Under the pieces are notes generated by a model. It was not told where the DNA came from. It saw only the letters and a program-made list of their open reading frames with translations, and did no database searches. Below are positions 52,834 to 62,261 of a stretch of DNA of 64,000 nucleotides, in pieces. Source of the stretch: Pseudosulfitobacter sp. DSM 107133 (lineage in GTDB: Bacteria; Pseudomonadota; Alphaproteobacteria; Rhodobacterales; Rhodobacteraceae). The translations under genes were made by a program, and so were the position numbers. Numbering within the stretch: position 1 is the stretch's first letter; each line of letters opens with the position of its first letter. The stretch lies in assembly GCF_022788695.1 (NCBI RefSeq), contig NZ_CP085154.1, positions 2,728,001-2,792,000 of the forward strand, written 5' to 3'.

Positions 52834-53439
52834 ATGTCGAATACTGCCGTCATGACCGACCAAGGCACATATCATCACGGCAACCTTAAAGAGGCCCTTG
52901 TTCAGGCGGGGCTGGACATTCTTGAGCAGCAAGGGCTGGCAGCCCTCACCCTGCGGGCCTGTGCGGTGCGCGCGGGTGTCAGCCATACGGCGCCCAAGAA
53001 CCACTTTGACAACCTCGCAGGGTTGATGTCCGCCATCGCAGCGCGCGGCTATCAACGCCTGACACAATCCATGCAAACCGGCCTGCCCCCCAATGCGTCG
53101 CGTGCTGACAGGCGTCAGGCGGCTCTGGGTGGCTATGTCGATTTCGCCAGAGAAAACGCCGGGCTGTTCGAACTGATGTTCTCGCGCCAACGTACCAACA
53201 GCGACGACCCGGACCTGCTGCACGATGCAGGACGCTGCTTTGAGGTGCTGCGCGACGTCTCAGAAGGGCTGGTCTGGGACAAATCCGACACGCCCGACGC
53301 CGCCCTGCGCGCGCAAATCATGCATTGGAGCATGGTGCACGGCTTTGCCCAGTTGACCGCATCCGGCAAGCTGAACAAGGGCGATATGAAAGACCTGAAT
53401 ATTTTCGATGTTTTCCCGCAGTTTGATTACAGGACCTGA
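52834..53439 (+). CDS. TetR-family repressor
   Basis: A 201-residue TetR regulator. The N-terminal helix-turn-helix is YHHGNLKEALVQAGLDILEQ and LRACAVRAGVSHTAPKNHF; the C-terminal ligand domain (about 80-200) contains a WHG-like region (ENAGLFELMFSRQR, MHWSMVHGFAQL). The start overlaps the second operator's region. It presumably represses itself and the divergent SDR gene through the two ATATTTACA palindromes. Confidence 0.92.
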   Translation: MSNTAVMTDQGTYHHGNLKEALVQAGLDILEQQGLAALTLRACAVRAGVSHTAPKNHFDNLAGLMSAIAARGYQRLTQSMQTGLPPNASRADRRQAALGGYVDFARENAGLFELMFSRQRTNSDDPDLLHDAGRCFEVLRDVSEGLVWDKSDTPDAALRAQIMHWSMVHGFAQLTASGKLNKGDMKDLNIFDVFPQFDYRT

Positions 53440-53538
53440 GGTCAAATATTCCGACGGCACAAGGCTCAACTGACAGGGTTTGTCAGTTGCCCTGGCCTAT
53501 CACGACAGGACCAACCCTAAAGACACAAGGAACCTGTC

Positions 53539-53844
53539 ATGCCCAATCACATCATCGAAACCGTTACCTTTCGCCTGAAAGACGGCGTTGGTCGCGCCGC
53601 CTTTGCCAAAAGCGCGACTGCGGTCAACGACTATGTCAACGGCTGCGCAGGCTTCATTTCCCGTCGCCTGTCCTGTGGCGCTGACGGTCTGTGGATCGAA
53701 CACATCGAATGGCAGAACATGGAGGCCGCCAAAGCCGCCGCCGCTGGCATTGGCGCGCCCGAAGGCAACCGCCCGTTCCTGTCTGCCATCGACGGGCCAA
53801 GCGTTACCATGCACCACACTGAACTTGAAATTTCGGTTAACTGA
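53539..53844 (+). CDS. Small dimeric alpha/beta-barrel protein
   Basis: A 101-residue protein with the pattern IIETVTFRLKDGVGRAAFAK, CAGFISRRLSCG, DGLWIEHIEWQNMEAAKAA and PSVTMHHTELEI, which fits the ABM/DUF4286-like ferredoxin-fold dimers. No catalytic residue can be assigned. AAGGAA lies eight bases before the ATG. It sits 14 bases upstream of a WYL regulator and is probably cotranscribed with it; similar pairs are often seen near YafY regulators. Confidence 0.7.
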   Translation: MPNHIIETVTFRLKDGVGRAAFAKSATAVNDYVNGCAGFISRRLSCGADGLWIEHIEWQNMEAAKAAAAGIGAPEGNRPFLSAIDGPSVTMHHTELEISVN

Positions 53845-53858
53845 TCTGGCAGAACGCG

Positions 53859-54545
53859 ATGAGGCGCAGCGACCGGCTTTCGGAAATCATCGAGATCGTC
53901 CGCGACGGTCGTCTGCACCTTGCGCGTGACATTGCGCGGGCACTTGGGGTGTCTGTCAGAACCATCTACCGCGATATGGATACGCTTGTTGCCTCAGGCA
54001 TTCCGCTGGATGGGGAACGCGGCGTTGGATACCTGTTGCGCGAACCGGTGTTCCTGCCCCCCATGACGCTGTCGATGGCCGAGCTAGAGGCACTGCATCT
54101 GGGCATGGCCATCATCGCAAGCGCCGCCGATCCAGAGCTGCAAACCGCGTCCAGAACCCTGCTGGCCAAGGTTGCCGAGACCGCGACGAACCGTCGTAAG
54201 GCGCCTGACAACTGGGGCTTTGGCGTATATCCGCAGATGCAAGCCCAGCTTGGATTCAAACACATGCCAACGATCCGCGCCGCCATCCGTACAGGCCAGC
54301 AGCTGTGCATCACCTATCACGCGCTGGACGACAGCACGTCCACGCGCATGGTGCGCCCGCTGCAAATCGAATATTGGGGGCAGGTCTGGACCCTGAGCAG
54401 CTGGTGCGAGCTTAGGGACAGTTTTCGGGCGTTTCGTGTGGACAGGATCAAGACCTGCGTGCCCACCGGGCGTAAATTCACCCCAGAACCGGGAAAGACC
54501 ATGCAGGACTATCTGCGCACTATGGGCGCAGAGCAGTCACATTAA
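53859..54545 (+). CDS. YafY-type regulator with WYL domain
   Basis: A 228-residue regulator. The N-terminal helix-turn-helix reads RRSDRLSEIIEIVRDGRLHL and ALGVSVRTIYRDMDTLVASG; the C-terminal WYL domain has CITYHALDDSTSTRMVRPLQ, IEYWGQVWTLSSWCELRDSF and RAFRVDRIK. WYL proteins sense nucleic-acid or small ligands; which here is unknown. Probably cotranscribed with the preceding barrel protein, which may be its effector-linked partner. Confidence 0.9.
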   Translation: MRRSDRLSEIIEIVRDGRLHLARDIARALGVSVRTIYRDMDTLVASGIPLDGERGVGYLLREPVFLPPMTLSMAELEALHLGMAIIASAADPELQTASRTLLAKVAETATNRRKAPDNWGFGVYPQMQAQLGFKHMPTIRAAIRTGQQLCITYHALDDSTSTRMVRPLQIEYWGQVWTLSSWCELRDSFRAFRVDRIKTCVPTGRKFTPEPGKTMQDYLRTMGAEQSH

Positions 54546-54550
54546 CCCAC

Positions 54551-55585
54551 TTATCTTGACAACGCCCGGAACTGCGCAAAGGACAGCAAACGCTTGCTGT
54601 GTTCGTCCCACAAATGCAGCCGCGCATTGCGCAGGCTTTCACGGATGGTCATGCGGTTGTTGATCGCCAGTTCGGCATGGTCGCGCAGCACCTCGGGCAG
54701 TCGGTAAAACGGAATGCGACTGTGCACATGGTGGACGTGGTGAATGCCGATGTTGGCGCTGAGCCATTGCAGCCAGCCGGGCAATACATAATACGAACTG
54801 CCGTGCATGGCCGCGTCGTGAAGCTGCCAGTTCTCCTCCTCCTCCCAATGGGTCGTTTCAAACTGGTGCTGGACATAGAACAGCCAGACACCGGCCGTAG
54901 CCGCCAAGAGGGTCGAGGGCAGGAAAATCAGCAAGATCGGCATCAGGCCGCCAAAATACAGCATCAAACCCAGCGCGATCAGGATCACCGCATTGGTGCA
55001 CATCGCGCTGAACCAGTACCGCGCCTTGTTCATCAGCCCCAGAGGAATCCGGTTTTGCAACAAAAACAGGTATCCTGGCCCCAAACCGAACAGCACCACA
55101 GGGTGCCGGTAGACACGATAGTGCAGGCGCATCAGCGGGCTGAGTGCGCGGTATTCGTCCACCGTCAGGGTATGAACGTCACCAATGCCACGCCGGCTCA
55201 GGTTGCCCGAAGCACTGTGGTGGATCGAATGGGTCCGCCGCCAGACGTCATAGGGTGTCAGCGTCAACACCCCCAAAACCCGCCCCAGCCAGTCACTGGC
55301 GGTGCGGTTGTTAAAGAACGCGCCGTGGCCGCAATCGTGTTGAATGGCAAACAGACGCAGCAAGAAAGCCGCGTTACACAGCGACAAGGTCAGCGTCAGC
55401 CAATAGCTGACCGACATTGCCCACCACGCCAAAACCCATAGGGTCAGAAAGGGGCCAACGGTCACCGCAAGTTCATAAAGACTGCGCAGAACACTGGGCT
55501 CGCGATAGCTGGAAAGGATTTTCACCCATTCCCTTGGCGCGCGTGTTTCGGTCTGTTGCAGAAAGGGATCTGGGAATTCTAGCAT
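54551..55585 (-). CDS. Fatty acid desaturase
   Basis: A 344-residue integral membrane di-iron desaturase. Three histidine boxes are visible: FAIQHDCGHGAFF, WRRTHSIHHSASG and IGIHHVHHVHSRIPFYRLPE, with four hydrophobic segments between them. It introduces a double bond into membrane lipid acyl chains, a second route beside FabA/FabB. The ATG at 55585 is chosen; an upstream ATG at 55624 is also possible. Convergent with the WYL gene by a five-base gap. Confidence 0.9.
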   Translation of the reverse strand: MLEFPDPFLQQTETRAPREWVKILSSYREPSVLRSLYELAVTVGPFLTLWVLAWWAMSVSYWLTLTLSLCNAAFLLRLFAIQHDCGHGAFFNNRTASDWLGRVLGVLTLTPYDVWRRTHSIHHSASGNLSRRGIGDVHTLTVDEYRALSPLMRLHYRVYRHPVVLFGLGPGYLFLLQNRIPLGLMNKARYWFSAMCTNAVILIALGLMLYFGGLMPILLIFLPSTLLAATAGVWLFYVQHQFETTHWEEEENWQLHDAAMHGSSYYVLPGWLQWLSANIGIHHVHHVHSRIPFYRLPEVLRDHAELAINNRMTIRESLRNARLHLWDEHSKRLLSFAQFRALSR

Positions 55586-55725
55586 GTGCCTGCTTTTTTC
55601 TTGTTGCGTGTCTGCATAGAGCATCGTCGGCGTTTTGCAAACGTCGCTTGCGCCAAACGGGTGGAAAACTGATGTACAATGGCATTTTCAAGGGTTCTTT
55701 GCCGTCGGCGCACTTTGAAATAGCC

Positions 55726-57510
55726 CTATAACGGAAAGAAAAAGCTAATGGTCATCACAGAAGTGACGCCAACGATCAGGTTCATCGGCACCCCGATTTT
55801 CAAAAAGTCGACAAACTTGTAGTTGCCCGCACCGTAAACCAGCGTGTTGGTCTGATAGCCGATGGGGGTGGCAAAGGACGCGCTGGCCGCAAACATGACA
55901 GCCACCACAAAGGGGCGCGGATCAATGCCCAACTGTGTGGCCAGCGGGATCACGATGGGGGTAAACACCACCGCCACCGCATTGTTCGTCACCGTTTCCG
56001 TCAGGATCGAGGCGATGAAATAGACTGCGAACAAGGTTGCCAGTGGCGGCAATCCTGAAAGATAGGGTTCCAGCACCGATACGATCAATTCCACCGCCCC
56101 CGTGCTTTCCAGCCCCGAGCCGATGATCAGCATCGCAAAAATCAGCACCAGAATCGACCCGTCAATCGACGCCCAGGCCTCGTCTCCGTCAATGCAGCGC
56201 AACAGCAGGATGCCCGCGACCCCGACAAGTGCCAGCAGGCCGATGGGCATGACATCCAGCGCAGCCAACACCACAATCGCCGCCAGCGCTGCAATCGCCA
56301 CAGGCGCCTGACGGCGCCGGAAAGCGCGCGCGCCCGGTTCGGTGATTGATACCGCATCACCGGATCGCGCCATTTCGGCAAAGCCTTCGTGGCTGCCTTC
56401 CAGCAGCAGCTTGTCCGAGGGTCGCAGGCGCACGCTGCTGAGGTCTGACCCCGGAATATGGCCATGACGATAGGCCCCCAGAACGCGCACGCCCGCGCGC
56501 CGGCCCAATGCCAGATCGGAAATCCGCACACCTGTGTGCCAGCGTGACGGGGCAAGGATTGCTTCGGCAATCTGCACGTCCGCGCCTGCCTCAAGCTCGA
56601 CCGAGCGGCGCAGGCCCACGCGCAGTCCTTTGATCTGGGCCAAAGTCAGCAACTCGGATGTGGTGGCATGAACAATCACCACCTCGCCCTTTTGCAATAC
56701 ATGGGTGCTGATCTGGTTGCGGTCGATCACCCCCGCCTTGCGCAATCCTGTAATGCGCACGCCAGGCCGCTTGAATTCGACCAGATCGCCCAGGCTTTCG
56801 CCAATGCCATGGAAACCGGACAGCACAGTGATTTCGGACAGATACACGGTCTCGCTGGTTTCCGCCTCGATGCCCTTCTGGCCCCGCTCGGGCAACAGGA
56901 ACCGGCCCAGGATCAGCATCACCACGCTGCCGACAATGGCCACGGTGATGCCCACGGGGGCGATTTCAAAGATCGAAAACGGCTCAAGCCCGCCTTCACG
57001 CGCGATTCCGTCCACCAGAATGTTGGTCGAAGTGCCGATCAGAGTGCAGGTGCCGCCCAGAATCGCGGCATAGGACAGCGGAATCAGCAGCCGCGTCGGG
57101 GCAAAGCCCAGACTGTGCGCCAGCCGGATCACAACGGGGATCAACACCAGAACCACCGGCGTGTTGTTCATAAAGGCCGAGGCGGCGATGGTCGCCATAA
57201 GAAAGATGGCAATCGCCAGAACCGGCCTGCTTTGCGCCCGCCCGATCACCAGATGCGCCATCGCGTCCAGCACCCCGGTGCGCACCAGCGCGCCTGAAAT
57301 CACAAACATTGCCCCGATGGTGATAGGGGCCGAGTTGGAAAAGGCAGCCATCACCTGATCGCCCGGCACCAGCCCCAGCACAATGAACAGTGCAGCAGCA
57401 ACGGTGGCCGTGACATCTGGGGGATATTTTTCCAGCGCAAAGGCGACGAACAGGCCAAGGAGAATGACAATCGCAAGAATTGGCGCGTTTGCGGCAATGG
57501 CATCAGACAT
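55726..57510 (-). CDS. SLC13-family permease with TrkA-C domains
   Basis: A 594-residue inner-membrane transporter of the DASS/SLC13 type, which carries anions such as sulfate, dicarboxylates or citrate. The membrane halves contain SAFMNNTPVVLVLIPVVIR, GGTCTLIGTSTNILVDG and TNNAVAVVFTPIVIPLATQ, the paired signature loops; the central region (about 200-370) holds two TrkA-C (RCK-C) regulatory domains. GAGGAGAG lies before the ATG at 57510. In roseobacters this subfamily has been tied to sulfate and organic acid uptake; substrate not fixed. Confidence 0.9.
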   Translation of the reverse strand: MSDAIAANAPILAIVILLGLFVAFALEKYPPDVTATVAAALFIVLGLVPGDQVMAAFSNSAPITIGAMFVISGALVRTGVLDAMAHLVIGRAQSRPVLAIAIFLMATIAASAFMNNTPVVLVLIPVVIRLAHSLGFAPTRLLIPLSYAAILGGTCTLIGTSTNILVDGIAREGGLEPFSIFEIAPVGITVAIVGSVVMLILGRFLLPERGQKGIEAETSETVYLSEITVLSGFHGIGESLGDLVEFKRPGVRITGLRKAGVIDRNQISTHVLQKGEVVIVHATTSELLTLAQIKGLRVGLRRSVELEAGADVQIAEAILAPSRWHTGVRISDLALGRRAGVRVLGAYRHGHIPGSDLSSVRLRPSDKLLLEGSHEGFAEMARSGDAVSITEPGARAFRRRQAPVAIAALAAIVVLAALDVMPIGLLALVGVAGILLLRCIDGDEAWASIDGSILVLIFAMLIIGSGLESTGAVELIVSVLEPYLSGLPPLATLFAVYFIASILTETVTNNAVAVVFTPIVIPLATQLGIDPRPFVVAVMFAASASFATPIGYQTNTLVYGAGNYKFVDFLKIGVPMNLIVGVTSVMTISFFFPL

Positions 57511-57674
57511 TGAATGTGCTCTCCTCAAAACACCGGTCAGGTACAGCATGCCGATCCTGACGTGCCTATGTGTGACACTCTGCGACAGCATTCAACTGCG
57601 ACTGATGCATGTGGCGCAAATTCCGCCGATTGCGCCTCGGAACGCGGCAGGTTTGCACCTGCCCGTCGCAAGGG

Positions 57675-58328
57675 TCAGGAGGGGTCGAAGCTGTAGCCGA
57701 AGCGCGCAATATCCTCGGCGCAGGCCTCGGCCACCGCCGCCTGCGTATCGGGCGCATAATAGCGACGGTAATCCGCATCGCGCGGCGACCGGTTCGCGTG
57801 CGGCAGATCAAGGGAAAACCCCAGATGCGCCTCAAGCGGGGCGATGTCAGTGGCCATGTGTTCCAGGCGAATAAACAGATCGCAACGCGCGGCCCCTGTC
57901 GCATCCGTGACATAATGCTGCGCCGGATTTGCACGCAGCATGGCGCAGACTTGCGGGTGCAGGGCAAAGTCATGAAAACTCAGAACTTGCGCCAAGCCGA
58001 CAACAGGATGATCAAAGCGCTGCATGCGCAGCCAGTGATAATAGCTGACCAAGCGATCCCAAGGGTTGCGCACCATCGTAAAGACGAACAGCCCCGCCAG
58101 CATCTGCGGCGTGACCAGCCCGTCGAGATCCGCCAGCGTCGCATGTTTCCAAAGCCGCCCGCGCGTCTGCACGTCTTTCAATCGACGGCGCCGGTTGATG
58201 GCCTTGGGCGTATCCCCCAGCATTACGTCATCCTTCATCGCCCGCGCCTCCAGCGCCAGCGCCATCGAGGTGCCGCCGGTCTTGGGCGCGTGAATGAACA
58301 GATAGTGGCGACCGGTGGACAGGATCAT
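57675..58328 (-). CDS. Sulfotransferase-family protein
   Basis: A 217-residue PAPS-dependent sulfotransferase. The 5'-phosphosulfate loop is YLFIHAPKTGGTSMA at the N-terminus and the 3'-phosphate site is FTMVRNPWDRLVSYYHW. It is shorter than most (no signal or membrane segment) and of the carbohydrate Sulfotransfer_2 type. It stands alone between the permease and the EamA gene; the substrate may be a cell-surface glycan. A second sulfotransferase lies at 33162. Confidence 0.87.
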   Translation of the reverse strand: MILSTGRHYLFIHAPKTGGTSMALALEARAMKDDVMLGDTPKAINRRRRLKDVQTRGRLWKHATLADLDGLVTPQMLAGLFVFTMVRNPWDRLVSYYHWLRMQRFDHPVVGLAQVLSFHDFALHPQVCAMLRANPAQHYVTDATGAARCDLFIRLEHMATDIAPLEAHLGFSLDLPHANRSPRDADYRRYYAPDTQAAVAEACAEDIARFGYSFDPS

Positions 58329-58370
58329 GGGCGTTGTTTAGCCCATCGGACCGGCAAGCATAAGAATTTA

Positions 58371-58403
58371 TGCCTCCGGCGGGGATATTTAGTGCCAAAA
58401 GAA
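58371..58403. repeat. Dispersed intergenic repeat, type A, copy 6
   Basis: GCCTCCGGCGGGGATATTTAG and TGCCAAAAGAAAGC carry the type A core with a short GC hairpin (GCCTCCGGCGGGG) instead of the long one. It lies between two minus-strand genes, downstream of the EamA gene, whose stop is eight bases further on. Confidence 0.75.
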
Positions 58404-58410
58404 AGCGGGG

Positions 58411-59409
58411 TCATTTAGAACGCACGGCGATGATGATGCCTGCAATCATGATCAGGAAGATGCCCGCGATCATGGAAGGTGTCACCACCTGGCCCATCAG
58501 AAGCCAGCCAAAGAAGGGGCCAAAGATCATGATGGTGTATTCCAGCACGCTGACCTGGCTGGCCTCGCCCCACTGATAGGCGCGGATCAGGAAGAAGACC
58601 CCGACAACCGAGACAAACGCCTGCAACACGATCAGCGGGAAGATCGAAGGAATCGGCCAGACCCAGCCGCGCAACAAAAAGCCGGCAGCGCCATCGGGAA
58701 CGGTGGGGGCAATCGCGGCAAGGACGATCAGGACACAGGCGCCGACCACCCCTTGCAGGCCCATGATACCTGCAAGCATGGAGATCGTGCTTTCCTCGGC
58801 ACACAGCAATCGGGTGGCCAATGACCCCATCGCGTAAAAGAAACCGCCCGCGACGGGCAGCAACATGATCGTGCCCGGCAGCCCCTCTTGCACGCCCAGC
58901 ACCACGAGAATGCCGCTGAAGCCGACCACCACCGCAACCACCCGCCACGGGCCGATCTTCTGGCGCAACACCAGAACCGTCATCAGCAGCACGAAAATCG
59001 GCGAGGTGAACAACCCCGCCAGGGATTGCGCGATGGGCATGAAGGCGAGCGAGCCGAAATAGCACATCAAGCCGATGGCAACCAGCAGACTGCGCAGCGC
59101 CACAGCCCACCAGCGTCGGGGTTTCAGCGTACCAAGCCCGGCCCGTGACAGCCCTGCTACCAGCGCCAGAGCCATCACCGACCGCACCGCCAGAAATTGC
59201 CAGACGCTAACTTCGGTTGCGATGGTTGCCACGTAATTGTCGACAAAGCCGATCAGCACCATGGCAATCAGCATCGACCCGGCCGCCATCACCGGACGCG
59301 TGTCCGCCCCCGCGCTGGCACCCGCCGCAGGCAGGGTTCTGACATTGGATACCGCGACGGAGTTATCTTTCTTTTGCAACGCACTGCCCTCTGCCATATT
59401 TGATTTCAT
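58411..59409 (-). CDS. EamA/DMT-family transporter
   Basis: A 332-residue inner-membrane transporter with ten predicted helices in two EamA halves. Visible halves are LRSLLVAIGLMCYFGSLAFM to LVVLGVQEGLPG, and GWVWPIPSIFPLIVLQAFVS to the final IAGIFLIMIAGIIIAVRSK. Such proteins export amino acids or metabolites. The first 45 residues are polar and Ala-rich. The start at 59409 is preferred over 59397; neither has a strong ribosome binding site. Divergent from the acyl-CoA synthetase gene with a 44-bp gap. Confidence 0.83.
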   Translation of the reverse strand: MKSNMAEGSALQKKDNSVAVSNVRTLPAAGASAGADTRPVMAAGSMLIAMVLIGFVDNYVATIATEVSVWQFLAVRSVMALALVAGLSRAGLGTLKPRRWWAVALRSLLVAIGLMCYFGSLAFMPIAQSLAGLFTSPIFVLLMTVLVLRQKIGPWRVVAVVVGFSGILVVLGVQEGLPGTIMLLPVAGGFFYAMGSLATRLLCAEESTISMLAGIMGLQGVVGACVLIVLAAIAPTVPDGAAGFLLRGWVWPIPSIFPLIVLQAFVSVVGVFFLIRAYQWGEASQVSVLEYTIMIFGPFFGWLLMGQVVTPSMIAGIFLIMIAGIIIAVRSK

Positions 59410-59453
59410 ACAACGCACGGATGCGCACCTAGCAGCAAGAGGGAGATGCCAAA

Positions 59454-61082
59454 ATGGGATGGTTGAGCGATGAGACCGGGCTGGACAAATGTGCCGCCAA
59501 CCATGTGCCGCTGACACCGCTGTCGCACCTGCGCCGTGCGCGTATGGCTTTTGCCGGTCGCACGGCAGTGGTTTACGGCGATCACCGTGTCACCTATGCC
59601 GACTACCACGACCGCTGCACGCGGCTGGCCTCGGCGCTGGCGGCGCTGGGGGTCGCGTCGGGCGATGTGGTGGCCACGCTGATCCCCAACCTGCCCGCAC
59701 AGGCCGAAGCGCATTTCGGCGTGCCCGCCTGTGGTGGCGTGCTGAATACCATCAACACCCGGCTGGACGTGGATACGGTGGCCTATATCTTTGACCACGG
59801 CGGTGCCAGGGTCGTGCTGGCCGACAGCCAGTTTATCGAGCTGGCGGAAGCCGCCAAGGCGCAATCCGGCTCTGACCTGCGCATCATCGAAGTGCCCGAC
59901 GCCGCCCACGGCTGGCCCGCCTCGGGGCGGCATCCGGTCTACGAGGAGGTGTTGGCCGGCGCCGATCCGTCCTATGACTGGCAGATGCCGCAGGACGAAT
60001 GGGAAAGCATCGCTCTGAACTATACATCGGGCACCACCGGGCGGCCCAAGGGGGTGGTGTGCCACCATCGCGGCGCGTACCTGATGACCATGGGCACGCC
60101 GGTCAGCTGGCGGATGACACTGCATCCGGTGTTCATGGCCATCGTGCCGCTGTTTCACTGCAACGGCTGGAACCACACCTGGATGATGCCCCTGCTGGGC
60201 GGCACGCTGGTGTGCTGCCGTGATGTCACTGCCGGCGCGATCTATAACGCCATCGCCGATGAAAAGGTCGCATATTTCGGCGGTGCGCCCATTGTGCTGA
60301 ACATGATGGTCAACGCAGGCCCCGACGAACGCCGCGACTTTGACCATCAGGTACAGGTCTTTACCGCAGGCGCGCCCCCCGCCCCCACCACGCTGAGCAA
60401 GATGGAGGCGATCGGCTTTAACGTCACGCAGGTCTACGGGCTGACCGAAACCTATGGTCATGTCACCGAATGCCTGTGGCGCCCCGAGGATTGGGACGCA
60501 CTGGATCAGGACGCCCGCGCCGCGATCAAAGCTCGTCAGGGCATTGCCATGCCGATGATGGAAGACATCACCGTGATGTCCGACACCATGGAACAAGTGC
60601 CCATGAGCGGCACCCATCAAGGCGAGATCATGATCCGCGGCAATTCGGTAATGAAGGGATATTTCAAGAACCCGCAAGCCACGCAAGAGGCCTTTGCCGG
60701 TGGATATTTCCACTCGGGCGACCTGGCCGTTCAGCATGCCGACGGCTATATCCAGATTGCCGACCGGGCCAAGGACATCATCATCTCGGGCGGCGAAAAC
60801 ATCTCGTCAGTCGAGGTCGAAGGTGTGCTGATGGCGCACCCGGACGTGAACCTTGCCGCCGTGGTGGCCAAACCCGATGACAAATGGGGCGAGGTCCCTT
60901 GTGCCTTTGTCGAGTTGAAATCCGGGACCAGCCCGACCGCCGAAGAAATGATCGCCTTTGCCCGCAGCAAACTGGCCGGTTTCAAAACCCCCAAACGGGT
61001 CGTCTTCGGTGATTTGCCAAAAACATCCACCGGCAAGATCCAGAAATTCGAATTGCGCAAGCAGGCCGCCACACTCGACTGA
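59454..61082 (+). CDS. Acyl-CoA synthetase (AMP-binding)
   Basis: A 542-residue adenylate-forming enzyme that activates a carboxylic acid to its CoA ester. The AMP-binding loop is LNYTSGTTGRPKGVVCHHRG, followed by VYGLTETYGHVTE, GYFHSGDLAVQHADGYI and the C-terminal catalytic Lys in TSTGKIQKFELRK. It is of the medium/long-chain or DmdB-like subgroup; the HHRGAY segment is frequent in roseobacter enzymes of both kinds. AGAGGGAGA lies six bases before the ATG. Monocistronic. Confidence 0.92.
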   Translation: MGWLSDETGLDKCAANHVPLTPLSHLRRARMAFAGRTAVVYGDHRVTYADYHDRCTRLASALAALGVASGDVVATLIPNLPAQAEAHFGVPACGGVLNTINTRLDVDTVAYIFDHGGARVVLADSQFIELAEAAKAQSGSDLRIIEVPDAAHGWPASGRHPVYEEVLAGADPSYDWQMPQDEWESIALNYTSGTTGRPKGVVCHHRGAYLMTMGTPVSWRMTLHPVFMAIVPLFHCNGWNHTWMMPLLGGTLVCCRDVTAGAIYNAIADEKVAYFGGAPIVLNMMVNAGPDERRDFDHQVQVFTAGAPPAPTTLSKMEAIGFNVTQVYGLTETYGHVTECLWRPEDWDALDQDARAAIKARQGIAMPMMEDITVMSDTMEQVPMSGTHQGEIMIRGNSVMKGYFKNPQATQEAFAGGYFHSGDLAVQHADGYIQIADRAKDIIISGGENISSVEVEGVLMAHPDVNLAAVVAKPDDKWGEVPCAFVELKSGTSPTAEEMIAFARSKLAGFKTPKRVVFGDLPKTSTGKIQKFELRKQAATLD

Positions 61083-61086
61083 CCGG

Positions 61087-61130
61087 CTTCATCTTGCCGG
61101 ATAAACTCCGGGGTCCGGGGCTGGCCCCGG
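61087..61130. repeat. Dispersed repeat, type B, copy 4
   Basis: On the minus strand GGAGTTTATCCGGCAAGAT followed by GAAGCC carries the type B core, with a CCGGGGTCCGGGGCTGGCCCC hairpin (first 20 bases shown as CCGGGGTCCGGGGCTGGCCC) on the plus-strand right side. It follows the acyl-CoA synthetase stop and probably acts as a 3'-end hairpin. Confidence 0.65.
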
Positions 61131-61211
61131 TTCCACATCTTTCCAGACTCTTTGCGCCCGCATTTCGACGTGCTAGGTTGCCACACACACACAAGGCTGT
61201 CCGAGCAGACA

Positions 61212-62228
61212 ATGACCGCCCTCAAGAAATACGCCCGTCTCGAAGCGACGGGCCTTTGGCGCCAGACGCCTGACGAGCAACGCCGCGAGGTGGTTGTTTC
61301 GATTGGCGATGCCACGCTTGTCATTTCCAGCCTGAACGACACCGCCCTGACCCATTGGTCCCTGGCCGCCATCGAGCGGGCGGGCACAAGCGATGATCCC
61401 GCAACCTTTCATCCCGATGGCGATCCGGGCGAAACCTTGCAGTTGCAGGCCGACGAATCCCAGATGATCGAGGCCATCGAGACCCTGCGCCGCGCGGTGA
61501 TCAAATCGCGGCCGCGGCCGGGCAGATTGCGCTGGCTGGGGGCGACCTTGTCGACAACGGCGGTGGCCGCCTTGCTGATCTTCTGGCTGCCCGGCGCGTT
61601 GGTGAACCACGCAATGAAGGTGGTGCCCGAAGTCACCCGCACCGAGATCGGCCGGGAACTGCTGGTCCGCATCGAGCGGGTTGCGGGTCCGCCCTGCGAG
61701 ACAGCTGAATCGGAACGTGCCCTCAAGCAGCTCGCGGTCCGTACCGGTGCAACGGGCGGCATCGCGGTGCTGCGCGGAGGGGTGCGCACAAGCCTTGCCT
61801 TGCCGGGAGGCAAGGTGCTGATCAACCGGGCGCTGGTTGAGGATTTTGAAGAACCGGACGTTGTTGCAGGCTATATTCTGGCCGAAGAAGTGCGTCGTGC
61901 CAACCAGTCCGGCCTGCGCGACCTGCTGTCGACCGCAGGGCTGCGCGGCAGCATCACCTTGCTGACCACGGGCGAAATGCCCGAACGTGTTCTGGATCGT
62001 TATGCGGAAACCGTCGTGGCAGCCGCGCGCCCGGATGTGGGCGATCAGGACCTGTTGGCGGCATTTGCGGGCGCGCAAGTGCGCAGCACTCCCTACGCCT
62101 ATGCACAGGACATTTCAGGCGAACGGACTTTGGCGCTGATCGAAGGCGACCCGATGGCAGGAAAAACCCCTGCACCGGTTCTGAAAGATGCCGACTGGTT
62201 GCGGCTTCAGGCGATCTGCGGCGGCTGA
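61212..62228 (+). CDS. Membrane protein resembling an inactivated M48-type peptidase
   Basis: A 338-residue protein: a cytosolic N-terminal part of about 110 residues (KKYARLEATGLWRQTPDEQR), one membrane helix (LGATLSTTAVAALLIFWLPG, about 116-135) and a C-terminal domain with the order of an M48 metallopeptidase (LPGGKVLINRALVEDFEEPD, then the helix VVAGYILAEEVRRANQSG). In active enzymes that helix contains HExxH; here it reads A-E-E-V-R, so the zinc ligands are gone. The start at 61212 has CGAGCAG upstream. A regulatory or scaffold role is likely. Confidence 0.65.
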   Translation: MTALKKYARLEATGLWRQTPDEQRREVVVSIGDATLVISSLNDTALTHWSLAAIERAGTSDDPATFHPDGDPGETLQLQADESQMIEAIETLRRAVIKSRPRPGRLRWLGATLSTTAVAALLIFWLPGALVNHAMKVVPEVTRTEIGRELLVRIERVAGPPCETAESERALKQLAVRTGATGGIAVLRGGVRTSLALPGGKVLINRALVEDFEEPDVVAGYILAEEVRRANQSGLRDLLSTAGLRGSITLLTTGEMPERVLDRYAETVVAAARPDVGDQDLLAAFAGAQVRSTPYAYAQDISGERTLALIEGDPMAGKTPAPVLKDADWLRLQAICGG

Positions 62229-62261
62229 GGCTTGCGCCATGCCGCCGCTGTCATATTCAAA

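Noticed and set aside
59454..61082. Naming the acyl-CoA synthetase dmdB
   Set aside because: No linked DMSP gene and an N-terminus unlike the DmdB sequences I recall.
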